Translations under genes and position numbers: made by a program
The notes under the pieces: generated by a model
What the model saw: only the letters and a program-made list of their open reading frames with translations
Databases searched by the model: none
Told to the model about the DNA's origin: nothing
Shown here: one piece after another, positions 1 to 6,988 of the stretch
Position numbering within the stretch: position 1 is the first letter of the stretch
Layout: each line of letters opens with the position of its first letter
Assembly (NCBI GenBank): GCA_938082635.1
Contig: CALLLI010000319.1
Coordinates: 1 to 33,258, forward strand
Reading direction: 5' to 3'
DNA: 33,258 nt
Origin: an uncultured Verrucomicrobiales bacterium
GTDB lineage: Bacteria > Verrucomicrobiota > Verrucomicrobiia > Verrucomicrobiales > DEV007

Positions 1-688
1 GCCTCATGCTCCTCAGCGGCCCCAACGGCATTGGCAAAAGCCACCTCCTGGGCCACTGGCGGGACCAACTCGACACCCGCCTCTACTCCCCATCGCCATC
101 ACCCAAGCCAGCCTCAGCCACGCCGGACTCCTCAGCTACCTCGCACGCAAGTTAGGCAAACCCAGCGGCACCCGTAGCACCATCCTCATGCACCTTGAAG
201 AAGCTATCGCCGAACTCGGAGACACAACCGCCGTCATCATTCTCGACGAAGCTCAGAACTACACCCACGCCGCGCTCGAAGAAATCCGCCTCCTGCTAGG
301 CATCGACCTCGCCAGTCGTCCCGCCTTCAGTTTCATCCTCACCGGAGACGACTACTTGTTAGGCGGCCTCAGACTTCGTAGCCATCGCGCCCTCTACACC
401 CGCATCGCCTGCCATTATCACCTCGCCCCCTGGACGCCCGACGAAATCACCTAACTACTCCAAGCCAACCAACAAGCGGTCGGCCTCTCGGACAACCTGA
501 TCGACACCGCCGCCATAGACCTCATCACGCACGCCAGCCAAGGACTCCCAAGAACCGACCTCCAAGTAGCCCGAGCAGCCTGGATCGCAGCAAGCCAAAC
601 CAAAGCCAACGTCATCAGAAAAGCTCGTGGGAGCGCTTGGATTCACGAAACTACTCGACGGGTCACGTACATGAAAAATTGCACATGA
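1..688 (+). pseudogene. Transposon AAA+ ATPase (ExeA/TnsC-like), 5'-truncated by window edge, decayed
   Basis: Remnant of an AAA+ ATPase of the kind that partners DDE transposases or ExeA-type secretion. A Walker A motif, GPNGIGKS, is encoded at 18-41. The frame is lost near 88-95, where one missing base after the codons for RLYS moves the frame, and it resumes as AITQASLSHAGLLSYLARKLG. Walker B (IILDEAQN) and a sensor-like FILTGDD follow. A TAA at 452-454 interrupts EIT-stop-LLQANQQAVGLSD, where Gln (CAA) would fit. Homology-like sequence then continues in the same frame to a TGA at 686-688. The longest open piece begins at the ATG at 188. The frameshift plus stop make it almost certainly inactive. 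No transposase for it is visible, but the element may continue left of the window. The family assignment rests on motifs only. Confidence 0.75.
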
Positions 689-722
689 GAGCTCTTGCAA
701 ATTCGAAATATAACTTTAACAA

Positions 723-751
723 TTGCCATACTTAAACTTAATTTCTATTCT
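723..751 (+). promoter_or_regulatory. Candidate sigma70-type promoter of the exopolysaccharide operon
   Basis: In the AT-rich gap between the transposon remnant and the first export gene, TTGCCA at 723-728 (5 of 6 to TTGACA) is followed by a 17-bp spacer and TATTCT at 746-751 (4 of 6 to TATAAT). Transcription would start near 758, about 55 bases before the ATG at 813. AAGGGA at 800-805 is a well placed ribosome binding site. This is a consensus match only. Confidence 0.4.
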
Positions 752-812
752 TCTAAAAAGATGACCGTAGCGATGCCTTGGAACAACCTACCCCACCCGA
801 AGGGAAACCTGT

Positions 813-2936
813 ATGTATGATATGAAGTCAGGGGCGCCATTCCGCTTTCCGCTCGCCTTCGATCCGTTGAGACTTCTCTTAGCCCTTCGCGATCACGGGC
901 TCGCACTGATTTTGCTGACAGCCTTGGGCCTCGGCGGTGGTGGAGCCTTGGGATACAAGCTGTTTAAGAAGAACACCTACACGGTTTCTTCCATTCTACG
1001 AAAGACGAAGGAAGCCGAAGGCTTTAGCCTCTTTGGTACGGACGGCTACAAGACAGCGATGTTGAGAGACCAGGCCCTAGAAGAAATCGCTATGGGTCAT
1101 TCGGTGCTGACCAAGCTCGGGGAAGATTTCGATCCTCCAGAGACTTTAGACCAACTGGAAAACCGTCTCAGTATCCGCTATGACACCCAGCAGAAGCTCT
1201 TCTACCTAGAGGCGGAAGCTCCTACTGAGAAACTTGCTGTCGTCATTGCCAATCGTTGGGCTGATCTCCTGATGTCTCATTCCAAGGATCTCATGCGAAG
1301 GTTTGCTTCGGAGGATACACGAACACTAACGGAAGACTTAAAGCTCCTTAGCAATCAGTTACTCCCGATCGAGAATCGCATTCGCGAACTTGCGGAGGAG
1401 GATGCGATCATCGATGCGGATGCAGCATTCGCTGCTCTGTCTACCGCGATACAGGCACTGAAGAAAGAGCTCCGCGACTTTGAGATTCAGGAAAGCACCT
1501 TCCACCTCCGCTACATGCAAACGATTGAGGCGTTGAGGGAGAACCATCCACTCATTGCCCAGAAGCAGGCTGCGGAAAACCACCTTCATAGCATGCTGGC
1601 AAGCGGACTAACAGAGGCTCATGGAAAAGTTGAAAACCAGCGGGTCACTCTCGATACTCTCAATACCCAAATAAAGAAAGAGCTCGGTGACGAACTCACG
1701 GCAGAGCAAATCCGCGGCATGAGTGCCGTCGAAGGCGCTCAGGGGCACTATGAGCGTTACCTCAGCCTGAAAGAAGAACAATTCAAGTATGAGGAAGGCA
1801 TTCGCATGGTGAAAGAGGAACTTACGAAGAAAGAAGCACAGCTAAAGAACCTTCCAAACACTGCTAACAAATACCGCGAACTTGATGAAGAGCGCGGTCG
1901 GCTACTTGCTAGTCAAAGCCAATTCTACACGCAACTCAAACAGGCCACGACATATGCCGGCCCACATTCCAAAGGCTACCTCGAATCTCTTCAAGCTGCC
2001 GATTACGGCATGGCCGACCTTTCCACTGGCAAGTTAAAGACCATTGCCACAGGCCTCTTTCTCGCTGGACTCATCTTTGGAACCGTCCTCCTCTGGGCCA
2101 TCATGCGCGAGCTTCGTCGGCCTGAGCTTCGCACCATGTTACAAGGCGCCATCACGACGCGAGCGACTCCCACTTTGGGGCTCTTACAAAAAGACGAGAT
2201 CAACGATGAAGCTGCCGTCCGTGAATTCTGGCTTAGCCATGTCGCCAAGAAAGAAGAAGGCGGTCGCCGCATCCTCTTCCCTATCGTTGGCGAACTGAAG
2301 TCTGAGTTCAGCTTCTGGAAGACACTCTTACATAGCATCAAGAAAGATAACGCCCTCGTCCTCTTCATCGATGTTGCCCAAGACCCTGTGCCTGAGTCGT
2401 TCCTCGAAGCCAACCTCCTTCCCTTCAGCTCTTCGGGCAACGCTCCCTCAGCTGGCACCTCTCTCATGGAGCCCCCCATGGCAAGCAGTGCCCTCTCCAC
2501 GACGCTGATGCCAAACGATCAGCCTATCATTCCACATGCTGACGATGTCTCGCAGTCTGCGCGTTACGTTAGTGCAGCTGACTATTCCACCGAGAAGCTT
2601 GCACGTCTTCTTCAAGACTTGCCTCCTCACTATTATGTCATCTGCCGGTGGGCTATCGGACCGACCTCATCGCTGGCTGCTATTTCAAAGGACTTTGATC
2701 AGCACTTCCTGCTCAATTCCCCGGTGACCACTCAGAAGAAAGTAGCTTCCTCACAAAGTCGCATCTTCCGTCGTATCTTGGGCACGCCCTCTGGAATCCT
2801 CTTCCTCAATGAACCCGTCAAAGGCTTCTTCACAAATTTGATCCATCAGATCGAAAGCCGCTACTTCGATTGGCGCTCCAACAAAAGCCCTAAACAACGT
2901 CGCCAAGAAAGCGATTCGGATGATAACGATCTCTAG
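813..2936 (+). CDS. Wzz/Wzc-like polysaccharide co-polymerase with degenerate C-terminal kinase domain
   Basis: A 707-residue inner-membrane protein of the polysaccharide co-polymerase class, which controls chain length and export of surface polysaccharide. It has an N-terminal membrane segment (about 29-50), a long periplasmic part with heptad-rich coiled coil (about 160-395), a second membrane segment (about 411-430) and a roughly 275-residue cytoplasmic tail. The tail lines up with the BY-kinase fold. RRILFPIV leads into GELKS (493-497), where kinases have GEGKS/T, and VLFIDVAQDP (Asp520) resembles the Walker A' strand. No Tyr-rich tail is present; the protein ends acidic. I infer that ATP binding is lost or altered. 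The start at 813 is supported by AAGGGA seven bases upstream. It is the first gene of an operon with two Wza-like genes (27-base and 33-base gaps). Confidence 0.85.
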   Translation: MYDMKSGAPFRFPLAFDPLRLLLALRDHGLALILLTALGLGGGGALGYKLFKKNTYTVSSILRKTKEAEGFSLFGTDGYKTAMLRDQALEEIAMGHSVLTKLGEDFDPPETLDQLENRLSIRYDTQQKLFYLEAEAPTEKLAVVIANRWADLLMSHSKDLMRRFASEDTRTLTEDLKLLSNQLLPIENRIRELAEEDAIIDADAAFAALSTAIQALKKELRDFEIQESTFHLRYMQTIEALRENHPLIAQKQAAENHLHSMLASGLTEAHGKVENQRVTLDTLNTQIKKELGDELTAEQIRGMSAVEGAQGHYERYLSLKEEQFKYEEGIRMVKEELTKKEAQLKNLPNTANKYRELDEERGRLLASQSQFYTQLKQATTYAGPHSKGYLESLQAADYGMADLSTGKLKTIATGLFLAGLIFGTVLLWAIMRELRRPELRTMLQGAITTRATPTLGLLQKDEINDEAAVREFWLSHVAKKEEGGRRILFPIVGELKSEFSFWKTLLHSIKKDNALVLFIDVAQDPVPESFLEANLLPFSSSGNAPSAGTSLMEPPMASSALSTTLMPNDQPIIPHADDVSQSARYVSAADYSTEKLARLLQDLPPHYYVICRWAIGPTSSLAAISKDFDQHFLLNSPVTTQKKVASSQSRIFRRILGTPSGILFLNEPVKGFFTNLIHQIESRYFDWRSNKSPKQRRQESDSDDNDL

Positions 2937-2963
2937 ATCATTCTAACACCAACCACCTGATTC

Positions 2964-3911
2964 ATGATGAACTGCGTCACCCGCCATCTTCTCTGGTCCA
3001 CACTCCTCACGGTCCTACTCGCCCCATCCTTCACTGCCATCGCCCAACGACCTATGTATAAATTGGGCTCTGGTGACAATGTTACCATATATGTGATTGG
3101 GCGCCCCGAAACCAAGACAGAGGGCATTCCCATCGCGCCCGATGGCACGATCACTTACCTAGACGTGCGCGTCCGTATTGCCGGTCTGACTATTCCCGAA
3201 GCGGGAAAAGCTATGGAGACCGCTCTTCAGAAGCTGGATTCCAACGCCAAGGTTGTCCTCTCTCCGGGCGTGCTAGGCAGCAAGAGCTACACCATTCTTG
3301 GAAGCGTCCCAAAGCAAGGCCGCTTCAATTTGGAGCGCTCCGTATCATTATTAGAAGCGATCGCCAAGGCAGGTGGACTCTCGAAAGAAGATATCCAAAC
3401 AGGCGCAGTCAATACTCGGGTCAACCTCGACCAGTCATTCATCGTCCGTCAGGGGCGCAAGTTGGCGGTGGACTTCTCCAAACTTTACTCTGACGGAGAC
3501 ACGAGTCAGAACATCACCCTCCAGCATGAAGATCATATCTACATCGCCTCGAACATCAGCGATGAATACTACGTCTTTGGCTACGTGAACAACCAAGGTA
3601 TGCACCGCGTGAGTCCCGGACTCGGAGTCGTTGGCGCGATCACCGAGCAAGCCGGATTCGCGAAGGAAGCTTGGAAAGGGAAAGTGCTATTAGTTCGCGG
3701 CAAGACGGACAAGCCTGAAACGATCGTGGTCGATATCGCAGACGTGCTCAGAGCAAAGCAAGCGGACGTCCCCATCAAACCAGGAGACATGCTCTACATT
3801 CACCGCAAGCCTTGGTATCACGCCGAAACCATTCTCGACAGCGCGTTCACAGCCTTCCTCCGTTCAGCGGCCACCACGCAAGTGAATGTCGAAACCGGTT
3901 TGAATAACTAA
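2964..3911 (+). CDS. Wza-like polysaccharide export protein with cleavable signal peptide
   Basis: A 315-residue periplasmic or outer-membrane export protein of the Wza/GumB family. A Sec signal peptide (about 1-27, ending AIA before QR) is followed by a Poly_export domain (about 31-100, YKLGSGDNV and PDGTITYLD), an SLBB domain (about 108-195, containing ILGSVPKQGRF and AGGLS) and a second SLBB domain (about 203-280, VFGYVNNQG). A C-terminal stretch (about 283-305) could be the amphipathic helix that forms the outer-membrane pore in Wza. There is no lipobox Cys, unlike the next gene. Met codons at 2964 and 2967 are both possible starts, and no clear Shine-Dalgarno separates them. The protein presumably forms the export channel together with the upstream co-polymerase and the downstream lipoprotein paralogue. 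Confidence 0.88.
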   Translation: MMNCVTRHLLWSTLLTVLLAPSFTAIAQRPMYKLGSGDNVTIYVIGRPETKTEGIPIAPDGTITYLDVRVRIAGLTIPEAGKAMETALQKLDSNAKVVLSPGVLGSKSYTILGSVPKQGRFNLERSVSLLEAIAKAGGLSKEDIQTGAVNTRVNLDQSFIVRQGRKLAVDFSKLYSDGDTSQNITLQHEDHIYIASNISDEYYVFGYVNNQGMHRVSPGLGVVGAITEQAGFAKEAWKGKVLLVRGKTDKPETIVVDIADVLRAKQADVPIKPGDMLYIHRKPWYHAETILDSAFTAFLRSAATTQVNVETGLNN

Positions 3912-3944
3912 TTCGAACCTATCTCTTTAACCAACGACTTTGCC

Positions 3945-5036
3945 ATGAAACCTATCGTATATCTTTGCCTACTCCTCGGACTGGGCGCTCTCGTCTCTTG
4001 CGAACCCATGCCTGGAAAGAACGGCTCCAACCGTTTCGATCCCAGAGAGCAAGCCTCTCAAGTAGGCTCATCGGAGGGCATGACGATCTCCGCAAATTTC
4101 AAAAAATTTAAGGGAACTGGCAGCATCTCCCAAAGCATGCTGCGCCCCAAGACAGATGACTATCGGCTTGGCCAAGGAGACAATCTCACGATCGAGCTAA
4201 CCGACAAACCAGAGACACGTCAGGTCACTCGCGTCATGCCTGACGGGCTCGTTTACTTTGATCTCGCCCAAGGCGTTCCCGCAGAAGGCAAGACCGTTGA
4301 AGAACTCAGGGCAGCCATCACCAAGAAGATGCAGGTCTTTGAGCAACGGCCACTTGTCAGAGTAACTCTGGACGAGATCACCAGCCGCAACTACTTCATC
4401 TTGGGCCAGGTCAATACACCCGGCACTTATCCCCTCACCCGCCCATTGACGGTTCTCGACGCCATCTCTGAAGCAGGTGGCCTCGCTAGTGCACTCAACG
4501 CTGATCTTGAGATTTTGCCTGACCTATCCAGCGCCTATATCGTGCGCAAGAACAAGATGCTTCCAGTCGATTTCAAAGGCTTGGTTGAAGGCGGTGACAC
4601 CTCACAGAACATTTATCTTGAACCTGAAGACTACATTTACATTCCCTCGACTCAAGACGCAAAGGTCTACTTGTTAGGCTCCGTCACCAATCCGAAGTCT
4701 GTAACCTATAAAAGCGGCACAACCCTTGTGTCAGCGCTCGCCCGAGCTGGTGGCCCGACACCGAAAGCCTACCGTCAGAAAACGATCATTTTGAGAGGCA
4801 GCCTAACCAAGCCTGAGTATGCCATCGTCGACTTCAACCAAGTTCTCAAGGGCGGTGCTACTGATGTGCCTCTCGAACCCGGCGATGTGGTCTGGATGCC
4901 TCGTTCTCCATGGGAGAAGGCTGAAGAGTATCTCGTCCAAGTGGTCAGTGCTGCAGCACAATCTGTCGCAATCTATCACGGGGGTAGCCTAATCGATTCA
5001 GACGCATCACAGCCTGCAACGATCGGAATTCAGTAA
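3945..5036 (+). CDS. Wza-like polysaccharide export lipoprotein
   Basis: A 363-residue second Wza-family protein, 33 bases after the first. The signal peptide ends in a lipobox, LVSC (Cys19), so it should be anchored to the outer membrane by lipid. A linker to about residue 70 precedes a Poly_export domain (about 72-142, YRLGQGDNL and PDGLVYFDL), SLBB 1 (about 148-232, ILGQVNTPGTYPL) and SLBB 2 (about 240-320, LLGSVTNPKSVTY). A C-terminal helix (about 322-345) may insert in the outer membrane. It and the preceding protein share the order of domains and several phrases such as GDTSQNI, so they look like an old tandem duplication with one copy becoming a lipoprotein. It is the last gene of the operon; 17 bases separate it from a convergent gene. 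Confidence 0.88.
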   Translation: MKPIVYLCLLLGLGALVSCEPMPGKNGSNRFDPREQASQVGSSEGMTISANFKKFKGTGSISQSMLRPKTDDYRLGQGDNLTIELTDKPETRQVTRVMPDGLVYFDLAQGVPAEGKTVEELRAAITKKMQVFEQRPLVRVTLDEITSRNYFILGQVNTPGTYPLTRPLTVLDAISEAGGLASALNADLEILPDLSSAYIVRKNKMLPVDFKGLVEGGDTSQNIYLEPEDYIYIPSTQDAKVYLLGSVTNPKSVTYKSGTTLVSALARAGGPTPKAYRQKTIILRGSLTKPEYAIVDFNQVLKGGATDVPLEPGDVVWMPRSPWEKAEEYLVQVVSAAAQSVAIYHGGSLIDSDASQPATIGIQ

Positions 5037-5053
5037 GCGCACTCAGCGCTCTC

Positions 5054-6118
5054 CTATCCCAAAGTCGCCGCATACTCCCGGATCACTCGAGGATAAAGAT
5101 CACATTCAACTGCCTTGATCCTCTCGAGGAGTTCATCGGGTGTGTCACCTTTCAATATAGGAACCATTTCCCTGCCGAGAATAGGTCCCGTATCCAATCC
5201 TTCATCCACGATATGAATGGTGGAGCCAGCCTGTGTTTCCCCAGCATCCATAGCCTGCTTCCATGCGAGCAGACCTGGGTATTTGGGCAGCAATGAAGGA
5301 TGGACATTGATGACTCGTCTGGGAAAGGCTTCTAACACAGGCGCTTTCACGCGACGCATGAAGCCCGCCAAAATGACGAGGTCCACAGAAGCCGCCTTCA
5401 GACGATCTCGAATCTCCTTCTGCGCGGGTTCTCCGAGCCTCGTCTTATAAGGTCCAGGGTCTACAGACACCGCTGACACGCCTCGATCTCCAGCTACCTT
5501 TAGAATTCGAGCGTCAGACTGATCAGAAAGTACCAACGCCACTTCCGTGTTCGGCAAGCGGCCATCATCGATGGCACGGAAGATGCCTTCCAGCGAAGAG
5601 CCCTGGCCCGATCCCAACACTCCGAGCCGAAGAGGTTTGGAATTGGCTCCATGAAGTTTCGAAAGAGTCTCTGTCGTCGATTTGCCAGCGACTAGGGAAA
5701 GAATCTCTACCGAAGCCCCCACCCGATCCAAGGCTCCTCGTTCTTCAACGTTGAGAGATTCAGGCGTGTAATCGCCACCCTTGGCATAAACGTGAGGAGC
5801 GATCGCATCAATGGCATTGGTCGCGCGCTCTTCTCCGAAGACGATTACCAGATCCACGGAGCTCAGGCCTAGCAAGACTTCGGCACGATCCTCTAGGCCA
5901 TTGATCGGCCGCGTAGGTCCCTTGAGAGCAGCGACCGAAGCATCGGCATTCAATGCCACACAAAGAGCATCCCCTAACGCCCGCGCCTCATTCAGATAGC
6001 GCACGTGGCCTACGTGGAGCAGATCGAAGCAGCCATTGGTGAAGACCAGCCGCTTACGTTCTGCTTCAAGTCGATCCCGCTCCGATCGAGCAGCTTCCCA
6101 AGACACCACGACACCCAT
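5054..6118 (-). CDS. Fused HldE-type sugar-phosphate nucleotidyltransferase and glycinamide ribonucleotide formyltransferase (PurN)
   Basis: A 354-residue protein joining two enzymes normally separate. Residues about 20-155 form an RfaE2/HldE C-domain type nucleotidyltransferase: FTNGCFDLLHVGHVRYL with the HxGH motif at 35-38, LKGPTRPI and KGGDYTPE. By family it attaches a nucleotide to D-glycero-beta-D-manno-heptose 1-phosphate for LPS core. Residues about 162-354 are PurN-like, transferring formyl from 10-formyl-THF to GAR in purine synthesis. INVHPSLLPKYPG supplies Asn271 and His273, and VDEGLDTGPI supplies Asp309, matching the E. coli N106/H108/D144 triad. Both active sites look intact and there is no stop or frame change between them. 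It lies 12 bases after dacA in the same direction and is probably cotranscribed. The fused substrate logic is unknown; the N-domain substrate is inferred from family. Confidence 0.88.
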   Translation of the reverse strand: MGVVVSWEAARSERDRLEAERKRLVFTNGCFDLLHVGHVRYLNEARALGDALCVALNADASVAALKGPTRPINGLEDRAEVLLGLSSVDLVIVFGEERATNAIDAIAPHVYAKGGDYTPESLNVEERGALDRVGASVEILSLVAGKSTTETLSKLHGANSKPLRLGVLGSGQGSSLEGIFRAIDDGRLPNTEVALVLSDQSDARILKVAGDRGVSAVSVDPGPYKTRLGEPAQKEIRDRLKAASVDLVILAGFMRRVKAPVLEAFPRRVINVHPSLLPKYPGLLAWKQAMDAGETQAGSTIHIVDEGLDTGPILGREMVPILKGDTPDELLERIKAVECDLYPRVIREYAATLG

Positions 6119-6130
6119 CAGTAACTAGGA

Positions 6131-6988
6131 TTAGGACGCGTCCGCAGCAGCATCTTCACTCTCTTCCTCTTCAGGCGGAGCTCCGATGTCGGCAGGTACC
6201 TTAAGCGCCCAGCGAAGTAGTGATTCACTGTCCTGCCAAACATGCTTCTCATTGCTACCTAACACCACAGCAATCACGTCACGTCCATTAAACTCACCAC
6301 TGCTAACTAAGCAACGCCCTGCAGCATTGGTGAACCCGGTCTTCATTCCCGTCACAAAGCTAAGCGGCAATATCTGGTTGGTATTGCGCAACATGTCCAT
6401 CCGCCCCTTCTTGGGAAACTCCAACGACTCACGTTGGACAGCATCGCGAATGTGCTCATCGCAGTGGGCCACGACGGCGAGCTTGGCCATATCACGCGCC
6501 GTCGATTCCTGGCCTTCCTCAGTAAGCCCGTGCGCATTGACAAAGCGCGAGTCACCCATTCCCAATTGACGGGCTTTGGCATTGAGGGCCGGCCTAAAAG
6601 CATCCTGGCCACCCGAATGATCACGGGCGAGGCACCGGGCCACATCATTGCCACTCTTCACCAGAAGAGACTGAAGCAAGAGCAACCGAGGATACTCACG
6701 CCCCGTCCTAATGCCGACCTTGGAGGGTTCCACCCTCGTGTCGGTGGACTCCACCTTGATCTTCTTATCGAGCTCTCCTGCCTGAGAGACAACAAGAGCC
6801 GTCAGCAACTTCTGCGTGCTGGCCACGGGACGCTTATTGTCCGCATGCTTTTCGTATAGAATGGTGCCATTCGCGGAATCCACCACGATGGCCGCTTTGG
6901 CATAGATCGCAGGAACTGGGAAAGCGTCCTCGCCAATTCCAACTGTTAGACCTAGAACACTCGCGATGAGAACCGCGCCAACTCGCAT
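6131..6988 (-). CDS. D-alanyl-D-alanine carboxypeptidase (peptidase S11, PBP5-like)
   Basis: A 285-residue serine peptidase that trims the terminal D-Ala from peptidoglycan stem peptides in the periplasm. An N-terminal hydrophobic signal (about 1-20) precedes the S11 domain. The motifs are SxxK as STQK (57-60), SxN as SGN (112-114) and KTG (216-218), with FVNAHGLTEEG between them. It lacks the C-terminal beta domain and membrane-anchoring helix of E. coli PBP5 and ends in an acidic tail (EEEESED), so it is a short soluble or lightly attached form. Its ATG overlaps the stop of the upstream cytochrome/LRR gene by one base (TAATG), indicating translational coupling. The downstream HldE/PurN fusion starts 12 bases later. 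The gene name dacA would be reasonable but not proven. Confidence 0.9.
   Translation of the reverse strand: MRVGAVLIASVLGLTVGIGEDAFPVPAIYAKAAIVVDSANGTILYEKHADNKRPVASTQKLLTALVVSQAGELDKKIKVESTDTRVEPSKVGIRTGREYPRLLLLQSLLVKSGNDVARCLARDHSGGQDAFRPALNAKARQLGMGDSRFVNAHGLTEEGQESTARDMAKLAVVAHCDEHIRDAVQRESLEFPKKGRMDMLRNTNQILPLSFVTGMKTGFTNAAGRCLVSSGEFNGRDVIAVVLGSNEKHVWQDSESLLRWALKVPADIGAPPEEEESEDAAADAS

Noticed and set aside
455..700. Minus-strand 81-residue open frame
   Set aside because: It is antisense to the continuing ATPase homology after the internal stop, with no motif or start signal.
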